Under the pieces are notes generated by a model. The model made no database searches, was not told where the DNA came from, and saw only the letters and a list, made by a program, of their open reading frames with translations. From the NCBI GenBank assembly GCA_002315535.1, contig DCHA01000021.1:13487-36725 (forward strand): a stretch of DNA of 23,239 nucleotides, given 5' to 3'. Positions 14,949 to 22,176 of the stretch are shown piece by piece; position 1 is the first letter of the stretch; the number at the start of each line of letters is the position of its first letter. Made by a program: the position numbers and the translations under genes. Source of the stretch: Firmicutes bacterium UBA1764 (GTDB lineage Bacteria > Bacillota > Clostridia > Peptostreptococcales > Anaerovoracaceae).

Positions 14949-16097
14949 ATGAAAGAAGCAGTAATAGTGGCATATGGAAGATCTCCGAGTTGCAAGGCAA
15001 AAAAAGGTGCATATGCTACTCATAATATGAATGCAATAGATTATACGGCGCAGGTTGTAAACGGTACATTAAAAAAAATACCTCAATTAAAACCTGAGAT
15101 GATAGATGATTTTATTTTTGGAACTGCTGCAACAATGAATACGTTCGCAATGAATTCCGGAAGAAATGTTGAGCATCGCGCTGAGTTGCCAGATAGTGTT
15201 CCATCAATGACGATTAATCGGTATTGTTCAACGGGATTGCAAGCAATGAGTTTGGCTGCAAATTATATTAAAACTGGGGAAATGGATGTTGTTATGGTCT
15301 GCGGCGCCGAAGATATGACAAATAGTTTTGGGCCATTGGATTTAACATATGCAAACAAATGGATCATGGAAAATCGCATCGATTCTCTTACACCTATGGG
15401 GGTAACAGCTGAGAACGTAGCAAAAAGGTATGGGATTAGTAGACAAGCTATGGATGAGTTGGCTGTAGCTTCACATAAAAATGCATCGAAAGCTCAGCAT
15501 GAAGGCTTTTTCAAAGACAGTATCATCCCAGTTGAATTAGATGACGGGTCCTATGTTACCGAGGATGAGGGGATACGTCCTGATACAAATTTAGATTCTT
15601 TAGCCTTATTAAAACCTTGCTTTGATGAACACGGAAGCGTAACTGCTGGTAATTCATCCCAAATGACAGATGCCGCAGCATGCGCAATTATTATGTCTTC
15701 GGAGAAAGCTGATGAATTAGGAATCAAGCCAATTGCCAAATTTGTAGGTTTTTCGATTGCAGGATGTCATCCAGACGAGATGGGCATTGGTCCTGTGTAT
15801 GCTGTTCCAAAGTTGATGCAACGCCTCGGCTTAGATATTAACAAAATGGATGTAGTAGAACTCAATGAGGCGTTTGCAGCGCAGGCAGAGTATTGTGCCA
15901 GAGAACTAAAAATCCCGAGAGAAAAGCTCAATCCCTGGGGTGGTGCAATAGCTTTAGGGCATCCACAAGGTGCTACAGGCATAGTTCTATCTATTAAGGC
16001 CATGGATTATTTAAAACGCACTGGAGGAAAATATGCACTTATCACAATGTGTATCGGTGGTGGAATGGGTGCAGCAGGCGTTCTGGAAATGTGTTAA
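14949..16097 (+). CDS. Thiolase (acetyl-CoA C-acetyltransferase type)
   Basis: The 382-residue enzyme is of the thiolase II family, making or cleaving beta-ketoacyl-CoA such as acetoacetyl-CoA. All catalytic motifs are present: nucleophile Cys93 in NRYCSTGLQ, NEAFA, the His in GGAIALGHPQGATG and the second Cys in CIGGGMGAAG near the C-terminus. CSTG in place of CSSG and GATG in place of GASG are small deviations. The ATG at 14949 is preferred because AGAGG (14939-14943) sits five bases upstream; a GTG six bases earlier overlaps that site. In this operon it could cleave acetoacetyl-CoA arising from the cleavage-enzyme product, but that needs CoA activation of acetoacetate, for which no gene is seen here. 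An alternative is thiolysis of another 3-ketoacyl-CoA. Confidence 0.9.
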   Translation: MKEAVIVAYGRSPSCKAKKGAYATHNMNAIDYTAQVVNGTLKKIPQLKPEMIDDFIFGTAATMNTFAMNSGRNVEHRAELPDSVPSMTINRYCSTGLQAMSLAANYIKTGEMDVVMVCGAEDMTNSFGPLDLTYANKWIMENRIDSLTPMGVTAENVAKRYGISRQAMDELAVASHKNASKAQHEGFFKDSIIPVELDDGSYVTEDEGIRPDTNLDSLALLKPCFDEHGSVTAGNSSQMTDAAACAIIMSSEKADELGIKPIAKFVGFSIAGCHPDEMGIGPVYAVPKLMQRLGLDINKMDVVELNEAFAAQAEYCARELKIPREKLNPWGGAIALGHPQGATGIVLSIKAMDYLKRTGGKYALITMCIGGGMGAAGVLEMC

Positions 16098-16112
16098 AAG
16101 AAAGTTGAGGAA

Positions 16113-17018
16113 ATGATGAAATTATCTTTTGTAGGAACAGGAATGATAGGAGGCGGGCTTGCAGTAAACGCAGCGTTGCATGGGTATGACGTGTCATTAT
16201 ATGACCTCCTTGACCCCGAGAAAGTGAAGACAAATATCAGAGGCATTTTTAATATCATGGTAGAGTCAGGAGCTTGTACAGAGCAAGAAGCAGAAAAGGC
16301 TATGAGCTTAATGACTTTTACACAAAATATTAAAGAAGCAGTCGAAGGTGCAGTTTTTATACAAGAATGCGTTCCTGAACGACTTGAATTAAAACAAGAA
16401 ACATATAGAAAAATTCAGGAAATTGTGGGAGACAATGCTATTATTGCTAGTTCTACATCAACGATATTCCCAAGTAAGCTTTCAGACGGAGCTTTGTTTC
16501 CTAATAAAATTATTGTCGGTCATCCATTTAATCCTTCATACGTTCTTCCTTTGATTGAAGTGTGTGGGCCTCAGGCTGATATGAGTACGATTGACGAGGC
16601 TGTAAAGATTTATAAATCCATGGGAAAAGAACCTGTGATTTGCAAAAAAGAAGTAAATGGCTTTATTGCAAACATTCTGTCGCTAATGGTTAAGGACATG
16701 TCTATGAAAGCCGTTCTTGACGGGGTGTGCAGTGTTGAGGATATAGACAAGGCAATAATGTACGGCCCAGGCTTGAGAATGGCTATTACGGGACAGCTAT
16801 TAACGATGTCTCTTGGGGTTCCTGGTGGCTTCAGAGAAATGAGTGCAAAATACGGACACACTGATCCAGAAATAATAAGACAGGAATGTGAAATCGCTGA
16901 TGGTGTTGATGCGGAAATCGAAAACCGTGAAGAATTTATGGGACGAACAGTCGAAGATATCATTAAATTTAGAGATAAAACAATTGTAGATATATTAAAG
17001 CTTTATAGAAAGTTTTAA
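16113..17018 (+). CDS. L-carnitine dehydrogenase-like 3-hydroxyacyl dehydrogenase
   Basis: The 301-residue NAD-dependent dehydrogenase has a Rossmann GTGMIGGG (8-15), a substrate-side SSTSTIFPS (113-121), catalytic His137 in GHPFNP and Glu149. Beyond general 3-hydroxybutyryl-CoA dehydrogenase features, several stretches resemble L-carnitine dehydrogenase: FIQECVPERLELK, IIVGHPFNPSYVLPLIEV, KKEVNGFIAN and YGPGLRMA. That family oxidises free 3-hydroxy acids, not CoA esters, which fits the beta-keto-acid cleavage enzyme encoded next. The likely reaction is a 3-hydroxy acid plus NAD+ to the 3-keto acid. GAGGAA lies before the ATG, and the gene follows the thiolase by 15 bases. Ordinary 3-hydroxybutyryl-CoA dehydrogenase remains possible but is less supported. 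Confidence 0.8.
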   Translation: MMKLSFVGTGMIGGGLAVNAALHGYDVSLYDLLDPEKVKTNIRGIFNIMVESGACTEQEAEKAMSLMTFTQNIKEAVEGAVFIQECVPERLELKQETYRKIQEIVGDNAIIASSTSTIFPSKLSDGALFPNKIIVGHPFNPSYVLPLIEVCGPQADMSTIDEAVKIYKSMGKEPVICKKEVNGFIANILSLMVKDMSMKAVLDGVCSVEDIDKAIMYGPGLRMAITGQLLTMSLGVPGGFREMSAKYGHTDPEIIRQECEIADGVDAEIENREEFMGRTVEDIIKFRDKTIVDILKLYRKF

Positions 17019-17031
17019 TTTTCTTGATAAA

Positions 17032-17072
17032 AAACAGTCTGTATAACCCAACATTAATAATACAGACTGTTT
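17032..17072. repeat. 13-bp perfect hairpin between dehydrogenase and BKACE genes
   Basis: AAACAGTCTGTAT (17032-17044) pairs perfectly with ATACAGACTGTTT (17060-17072) around a 15-base loop. No real T run follows. It may act as a partial terminator, an RNA-processing site or a stabiliser setting different expression of the upstream and downstream halves of the operon. Confidence 0.7.
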
Positions 17073-17092
17073 GATTATGGAAAGGATACGAA

Positions 17093-17914
17093 ATGGATAA
17101 AAGAATAATTCAATGTGCAATGACAGGTGCACTTACGCCGCAGTCTCTTAACCCTGCAATTCCTGTGACCCCTGAACAGATAGCTGAGGATTGCATTAAA
17201 GTGTGGAAGGCGGGGGCTGCTATTGTACATATTCATGTTAGAGATGATGAGGCCCATGGTTGTATGGATCCTGCAAGATTCAGGGATGTTTTTAAGCGTA
17301 TTAGAGATAACACTGATTTGGTTATTAATCTTACCACAGCCGGAGGCCCTACTAAGACCGATGAAGATAGGTGGGAGCATGTAGTTGAACTGAAGCCGGA
17401 AATGTGTACTCTCGATTGTGGATCTTTCAACTGGCTTCCAGGTGGACCGTATATCAACTCCACCCAATTCCTTAGAAACTTGGGTGATGTATGTAAAGAA
17501 ACTGGGGTAAAACCTGAGATTGAGGCGTTTGATATAGGGCAGATTGAGGCTGCAAAATTCTTTGTGGAAGAAGGACATCTTGAGACTCCGTTGTTATTTG
17601 ATCTTGTTATGGGTGTAAAAGGTGCAATGCCTGCAACTCCGGAAATGCTGAAGACTGCTATTAGTCTTATGCCTGAAGGTTCAAATTGGGCTGCGACAGG
17701 AATTGGAATTGGACATTTGCCAATTTTATATGCATCAGTTTTGTATGGAGGTAATGTGCGAGTTGGATTGGAAGATAACGTCTACTATGCAAAAGGCCAA
17801 CTTGCAACAAATGAGATGCTTGTTCAAAGAGCCGCTAGGGTAATTCGTGATTTTGGTGCAGAGGTAGCAACTCCTGAAGAAGCAAGACAGATGCTGGGTT
17901 TAGTAAAAAGATAA
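17093..17914 (+). CDS. Beta-keto acid cleavage enzyme (BKACE, DUF849 family)
   Basis: The 273-residue TIM-barrel enzyme is of the BKACE family: beta-keto acid plus acetyl-CoA gives acetoacetate plus a CoA ester of the remaining chain. Zinc-site His46 and His48 (VHIHVRDD) and the late GLEDNVYY with Glu227 and Asp228 are present, with Arg223 and Thr81/Thr82 in the NLTTAGG loop. At the position of Glu14 in the lysine-fermentation enzyme Kce (GAE) this protein has Leu (GAL), arguing against 5-amino-3-ketohexanoate as substrate. The adjacent L-carnitine-dehydrogenase-like gene is the partner seen in carnitine catabolism, where BKACE converts dehydrocarnitine to betainyl-CoA. The start is ATG with GGAAAGGA upstream. 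PduL follows 14 bases later. Confidence 0.9.
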   Translation: MDKRIIQCAMTGALTPQSLNPAIPVTPEQIAEDCIKVWKAGAAIVHIHVRDDEAHGCMDPARFRDVFKRIRDNTDLVINLTTAGGPTKTDEDRWEHVVELKPEMCTLDCGSFNWLPGGPYINSTQFLRNLGDVCKETGVKPEIEAFDIGQIEAAKFFVEEGHLETPLLFDLVMGVKGAMPATPEMLKTAISLMPEGSNWAATGIGIGHLPILYASVLYGGNVRVGLEDNVYYAKGQLATNEMLVQRAARVIRDFGAEVATPEEARQMLGLVKR

Positions 17915-17928
17915 AGAGGTAATATTAC

Positions 17929-18522
17929 ATGAGTGGAAAAGAAATAAAAGTAAATGTTCAAGCATCTGGTAGACATGTACACCTATGCCAAAGTGATCTA
18001 GATATTCTGTTTGGTGAAGGTTATATTCTTGAAAAAAAGAAACCTCTTGGAGGGGATTTCCTTTCTACTTCAAAGGTCGAAGTAATAGGAAAAGACGGTA
18101 AGTCGTGTTTATGTTCAATTTTGGGGCCTTGCAGAAATATTTCACAGGTTGAGTTTAGCATAACTGAGGCTCGTGCAATAGGCCTTAATCCGCCTTTAGG
18201 AGATAGTGGAAAGAACGAGAACTATGCACCTGTAACATTAAAGGGTCCGAAGGGGACAGTTTATTTAGAACAAGGTATCTTTGTTGCCAAAAGACACGTA
18301 CATCTGTGTTGGAATCATGCACAGGCGTTGGGGGTAACGGAGGGTGACAGTTTGGATTTGAGAATTGATAGTGAAAGACCTACAGTTTTTAAAGATGTAA
18401 AGGTTAGAATCATACCAAAAGAAGCTCCTGTTCATGACTCTGATGTCCACCTTGATTATGATGAATATAATGCATCAGAGGCTTTTCGTAGTGGAATAGG
18501 TTATGTTACCAAAGGAGAGTAG
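17929..18522 (+). CDS. pduL: PduL-type phosphate acyltransferase
   Basis: The 197-residue protein belongs to the PduL family, which converts acyl-CoA plus phosphate to acyl-phosphate plus CoA. The zinc-binding motifs are present: RHVHLC (15-20), Glu114, KRHVHLC (122-127) and a late VHLDYDEYNA (173-182) with His174. The N-terminus before the first motif is only about 12 residues, lacking the encapsulation peptide that targets PduL to microcompartments, and no shell genes are seen. It is therefore probably cytosolic. It is followed after two bases by an acetate/butyrate kinase-family gene, giving a complete acyl-CoA to acid plus ATP module. The acyl group is presumably the BKACE product, not necessarily propionyl. 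Confidence 0.9.
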   Translation: MSGKEIKVNVQASGRHVHLCQSDLDILFGEGYILEKKKPLGGDFLSTSKVEVIGKDGKSCLCSILGPCRNISQVEFSITEARAIGLNPPLGDSGKNENYAPVTLKGPKGTVYLEQGIFVAKRHVHLCWNHAQALGVTEGDSLDLRIDSERPTVFKDVKVRIIPKEAPVHDSDVHLDYDEYNASEAFRSGIGYVTKGE

Positions 18523-18524
18523 AA

Positions 18525-19700
18525 ATGCAAAAAAAAATACTTACAATTAATCCTGGATCAACATCAACAAAGTTGGCTTATTTTTTAGATGATAATCTTG
18601 TGTTTGAAAAAAATCTGGATTTTCCCAAGCCAATAGTAAAAGGACAAGTTCATGTGCTTGATGAGTTCGAGGCTCGAATGAAAAGTATTTTGGATTTCCT
18701 TGAAGAAAACAGTATCAAACTTGAAGATATCGATATATTTGTATCAAGAGGAGGTGCTCCGGGAAGAGTAGAGTATGGGGCATACTTAATTGATAAAAAT
18801 GTAATTCAAAATTTATGTTTTGGAACAAAGCCTACATATCACGCATCTAATCTTGCCCCTATTCTTGCGTTCGCATTGGCAAAAAGAGCTGGCACAAATC
18901 GCCCTGCAATATTTTATGATGCAGTAGCTGCTGATATGGCTCCACCTATAGCACACATTTCCGGAATCCCCGGGATGGAGCGTCATGTAGGGTGTCATAA
19001 TCTAAATGCACGAATGGTTGCAAGAGAGGCCGCTCAAAGAATCGGAAAAAAATACGAGGAGTCTAAGCTGATAGTTGCTCATGTTGGAGGTGGAATTTCT
19101 GTATCTGCCCATAATCATGGAATAATCGACGATTCTGTAATGTGTGACGAGGGCCCTATGAGTCCTCAAAGAGCCGGGAGAATCAGCTTTATTGCAATGA
19201 TAGAGATGTGTTTCATTCAGAAAAAGACAATGAAGGAAATGCAAGCAATAACAGACCAGGGTGGTTTGCTTAGTTTCTTCCAAGTACCTGATATGATTGA
19301 GCTGGAAAAATTAGTCGAGAATGGGGACGCTAAAGCTGAACTGTATTACAAAGCAATGGCATATCAGGTTGCAAAGGCTGTTGGCGAAATGTATACTGTC
19401 TTAGACACAGAGGCCGATGCTATTGTATTAACAGGTGGGGTCTCTAACTCAAAAATGTTTACATCTTGGCTTGCAAAAAAACTGAAGAATATTGCACCCG
19501 TTATTATTATTCCTGGAGAACTTGAAATGCTAGCAATGGCTAGGGGCGGACTAAGAGTATTAAATGGGGAGGAAGAAATAAAACAATATAATGATCTCCC
19601 TTCTGGCTTTACTTCTATGTCTGACTATATTGACTATTTCAAATCGCAAAGACCCGATTTATTAACATCAGATATAGTAAATGAAATGATAACTCTATAG
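18525..19700 (+). CDS. buk: Butyrate kinase-family acyl kinase
   Basis: The 391-residue ASKHA-fold kinase transfers phosphate between an acyl-phosphate and ADP. Motifs are NPGSTSTK (9-16), SRGGAPGRVEYG, YHASNLAPILAF, FYDAVAADMAPP, HNLNARMVAREAA, AHVGGGISVSAHNHG, DEGPMSPQRAG and a late LTGGVSNS. These fit butyrate kinase better than acetate kinase. It is about 35 residues longer than typical butyrate kinases because of an extra C-terminal segment after RVLNGEEEIKQY. Some active-site loops deviate (for example NLAP rather than NLGA), so it may act on an unusual acyl-phosphate. The AAGGAG site overlaps the end of PduL and the stop-to-start gap is two bases, so the two are coupled. Permease B follows with a 6-base gap. 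Confidence 0.88.
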   Translation: MQKKILTINPGSTSTKLAYFLDDNLVFEKNLDFPKPIVKGQVHVLDEFEARMKSILDFLEENSIKLEDIDIFVSRGGAPGRVEYGAYLIDKNVIQNLCFGTKPTYHASNLAPILAFALAKRAGTNRPAIFYDAVAADMAPPIAHISGIPGMERHVGCHNLNARMVAREAAQRIGKKYEESKLIVAHVGGGISVSAHNHGIIDDSVMCDEGPMSPQRAGRISFIAMIEMCFIQKKTMKEMQAITDQGGLLSFFQVPDMIELEKLVENGDAKAELYYKAMAYQVAKAVGEMYTVLDTEADAIVLTGGVSNSKMFTSWLAKKLKNIAPVIIIPGELEMLAMARGGLRVLNGEEEIKQYNDLPSGFTSMSDYIDYFKSQRPDLLTSDIVNEMITL

Positions 19701-19706
19701 GAGGAT

Positions 19707-21029
19707 ATGATGTTATTTCAGTCGTTAGCACTCGTTTTTTCATTACTGTTGATAGCAGCTTTGATTTACAAAGGCTTAAGTCCTATTTATTCAGTGATAA
19801 TAGGATGCTCATTAATGATGTTGACAAATAATATGCCTTTCGTGGATACGTTGTCGCAAGCATTGTCCACATGGGGATCCGCTCTTATGCCTGCAGTATT
19901 TGTTACGTTATTTGGATCGGCTATGGGAGTTCTATACACAAAAGCTGGGGCGATAGATTCAATTGCAAATTGGCTATTAAAACCGATAGATAAAATCCAA
20001 AATCCTGATAAAAAAGTTGTGTATGCAATTTTAGCTTTTATTTGTTTTCGAATACTATTAGGATTGGCCGGAATGGTTAATGACGCTGTGATGGTCACAA
20101 TGTTTGCTATCGGTGCGGTTGTTTTCAGAAAAGTAGATATGGATAGAAGACATTTGAATGCAGTGTTGGTTATTGCAGGTACGATAGGACTTATTGTGCC
20201 AGGAGCCCCAACGCAAACAAATATAATGTTTTCATTATTCTTGCCTGATTACAGTGCCACAGTGTATTTTGTTCCCAGATTACTTCTTATGATAGTTTAC
20301 ATAGTGTTGGTTTGTTTGCTTATGCTTCACTACGCTAGAACAGACAGAAAGAATGGAATCCATTTTGAACAGGGACGCATGATGACTGAGGAGTATATTG
20401 GTAAGTTGCCTCCGATTTGGTTATGTCTAATTCCAATAGTAGTAGTAATTATTGCGTATTCAATTCTCAATTTGGATGCAACAATTGCAATAATATTTGG
20501 CCTTGTTTCAACGATAGTATGTTTATGGAAGTACTACCCAATTGAAGATGGGAGAAGTAGAGTTGATTCAATCTTAAAAATCGCGAATGATGGTGTACTT
20601 TTAATACCGATACAGTTTATGTTAATGGTTCTTCCAACTATGGTAATGACAATGACTCCGGCTTTTGATTGGGGTGTGGATGCTTTGTCAACTTGTGGGG
20701 TTTCCCCATATATTAGTTTTACCTTACTGGCTGTAATATTAGTTGCTTTTTCCGGAGCGGGTGCAATACCGTCAATCTGTAGCGTTGCGCTTGCAGGCTT
20801 TATCGGGCAATCGATGTCCATGTATGCGTGTGTAATGATAACATTGTGGTCATGCACCGTTTTCGATTCGCTTCCTACAAATGCTTCGATAGTGATTCAA
20901 TCAGAGCTGTGTGATGTGCCACTGAAAAAAGCATATCCTACAATTTTTACAACTACTATTGTTGCAACAGCATTTGTGCTCATACTAGCTACAATTATGT
21001 CTTCACTTGGAGTATTTGGCACGATATAA
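19707..21029 (+). CDS. Permease B, paralogue of permease A
   Basis: The 440-residue integral membrane protein has the same length as permease A and is alignable throughout. Examples are FRILLGLAGMVNDAVMVTM, IVPGAPTQTN, LIPIQFMLMVLPTMVM, PAFDWGVDALSTCG and LPTNASIVIQSELCD. It is probably a GntP/CitMHS-like organic-acid carrier. AGGAGG overlaps the stop of the kinase gene, making it the last gene of the rightward sigma-54 operon. Two diverged carriers under one regulator suggest two roles, such as substrate uptake and product export, or substrate/product antiport, or two related substrates. No clear terminator was found after it. Confidence 0.7.
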   Translation: MMLFQSLALVFSLLLIAALIYKGLSPIYSVIIGCSLMMLTNNMPFVDTLSQALSTWGSALMPAVFVTLFGSAMGVLYTKAGAIDSIANWLLKPIDKIQNPDKKVVYAILAFICFRILLGLAGMVNDAVMVTMFAIGAVVFRKVDMDRRHLNAVLVIAGTIGLIVPGAPTQTNIMFSLFLPDYSATVYFVPRLLLMIVYIVLVCLLMLHYARTDRKNGIHFEQGRMMTEEYIGKLPPIWLCLIPIVVVIIAYSILNLDATIAIIFGLVSTIVCLWKYYPIEDGRSRVDSILKIANDGVLLIPIQFMLMVLPTMVMTMTPAFDWGVDALSTCGVSPYISFTLLAVILVAFSGAGAIPSICSVALAGFIGQSMSMYACVMITLWSCTVFDSLPTNASIVIQSELCDVPLKKAYPTIFTTTIVATAFVLILATIMSSLGVFGTI

Positions 21030-21082
21030 TAATTACATCATTATCCACATAGGTAATCACTAGCGATTAGACAACTTTCTTA

Positions 21083-21613
21083 ATGAGTAAAATAGATATA
21101 CGAAAAACAAAAATGGTAAGTGCAGCGCTGTGCCTTGCATTGGCAATGGTCCTGCCTTTTTTAACAGGACAGATTCAGCAGATAGGGAACATGCTTTGCC
21201 CTATGCATTTTCCTGTGCTTTTATGCGGCTTTATCTGTGGCTGGCAGTACGGCCTTGCAATCGGATTCATCGCGCCGATTCTAAGGTTCGCCATATTCGG
21301 AATGCCTCCGATTATGCCAATTGGACTTGCAATGGCTTTTGAACTCGCTTGCTATGGCCTGGTGGTCGGATTGATGTATTCAAGACTTAAAAAAACTAAG
21401 GGCAGCATTTATATTTCGCTTATCTGTGCGATGATTTCAGGCCGCCTTGTATGGGGCTTGGTTAAGATGATTATCGCTGGCGTGACAAGAACAGGCTTTA
21501 CATTTGCGGCCTTTCTTGCCGGAGCTTTCACTTCGGCTATCCCCGGAATAATCGCCCAGTTGGTGCTTATCCCTATTATCGTTATTACACTTGAAAAGAA
21601 CAAAGTGATATAA
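21083..21613 (+). CDS. ECF transporter S component
   Basis: The 176-residue protein with about five or six membrane helices looks like the substrate-binding S component of an energy-coupling-factor vitamin or micronutrient importer. Typical features are the short length, the LTGQIQQIGNMLCPMHFPVLLCGF segment and a glycine-rich GLAIGFIAPILRF helix. The energising module is not in the window, so it probably uses a shared one. The substrate cannot be told. No good ribosome site lies before 21083; an in-frame ATG at 21113 has none either, so the start is uncertain. Base composition is higher in GC than that of permease B just upstream, suggesting that this gene belongs to the older chromosome. It is coupled to the kinase gene downstream by a one-base gap. 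Confidence 0.82.
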   Translation: MSKIDIRKTKMVSAALCLALAMVLPFLTGQIQQIGNMLCPMHFPVLLCGFICGWQYGLAIGFIAPILRFAIFGMPPIMPIGLAMAFELACYGLVVGLMYSRLKKTKGSIYISLICAMISGRLVWGLVKMIIAGVTRTGFTFAAFLAGAFTSAIPGIIAQLVLIPIIVITLEKNKVI

Positions 21614-21614
21614 A

Positions 21615-22139
21615 ATGTCTGTGCAAGAAAAGATGCCTTATATAATCGCAATTGACGGAAGGGCAGCCTCCGGAAAGACAAGCCTCGCTGAGCAGCTTGC
21701 CGCATCTTTTGATGCACCGATTGTCCATTTAGATGATTTCTTTTTACCTCTAGAAATGAGGACTGAAAAGCGTCTTAATGAGCCTGGTGGAAACGTTCAT
21801 TACGAAAGATTTAAGGCTGAAGTCATAGATAAACTCAAGGCCGGAGAGGACTTTTCGTATCAGAGATTTGATTGTAAAACCAAGGCCTTGGCAGACTTCG
21901 TGCAGGTTAAGAAGAGCCCCGTCGTAATAGTCGAGGGCAGCTATTCACATCATCCTTACTTTGGGGATTATGCGGATTTAAAGATATTTAAAACAGTGGA
22001 TCCTGATGAGCAGTGGCGTCGCATTTTAGTACGAAACGGGGAGGCTTGGGGCCAGCCCTTTAAAGATAAATGGATTCCGCTCGAGGAAAAATATTTCGAA
22101 TATTTCAAAATAAAAGAAAGTGCAGATATAGTTCTGTAA
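21615..22139 (+). CDS. Uridine kinase-like P-loop kinase
   Basis: The 174-residue P-loop protein has a Walker A at GRAASGKTS (residues about 14-22), LDDFFLP (about 40-46), a mid-protein YQRFDC segment, a Walker-B-like VVIVEGSYS and the LID-like region RRILVRNGE. It resembles the uridine kinase / phosphoribulokinase family, which phosphorylates small hydroxyl compounds such as nucleosides. It lies one base after the ECF S component gene, so a transport-and-trap pair (uptake then phosphorylation of a nucleoside or vitamin precursor) is plausible. The substrate is not fixed by the visible motifs. A bidirectional terminator follows. Confidence 0.82.
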   Translation: MSVQEKMPYIIAIDGRAASGKTSLAEQLAASFDAPIVHLDDFFLPLEMRTEKRLNEPGGNVHYERFKAEVIDKLKAGEDFSYQRFDCKTKALADFVQVKKSPVVIVEGSYSHHPYFGDYADLKIFKTVDPDEQWRRILVRNGEAWGQPFKDKWIPLEEKYFEYFKIKESADIVL

Positions 22140-22149
22140 CATAAAAAAT

Positions 22150-22167
22150 GCTACTCAAGTGAGTAGC
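22150..22167. terminator. Bidirectional terminator
   Basis: GCTACTC-AAGT-GAGTAGC with an A run before and a T run after. It lies between the plus-strand kinase and the minus-strand lipoprotein gene, whose stops face each other. Confidence 0.8.
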
Positions 22168-22176
22168 TATTTTTGT

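Noticed and set aside
16113..17914. Lysine fermentation (kdd-kce) operon
   Set aside because: No aminomutase or 3,5-diaminohexanoate dehydrogenase is present, and the BKACE has Leu at the Glu14 position.
17929..18522. Bacterial microcompartment locus because of PduL
   Set aside because: PduL lacks an N-terminal encapsulation peptide and no shell-protein genes are in the window.
21030..21082. Riboswitch upstream of the ECF S component
   Set aside because: Only 53 bases separate it from permease B, too short for known vitamin riboswitches, and no conserved motif was seen.
6850..21083. Attachment-site direct repeats bounding the AT-rich block
   Set aside because: Reading both junctions by eye showed no convincing shared direct repeat, and no integrase gene is present.
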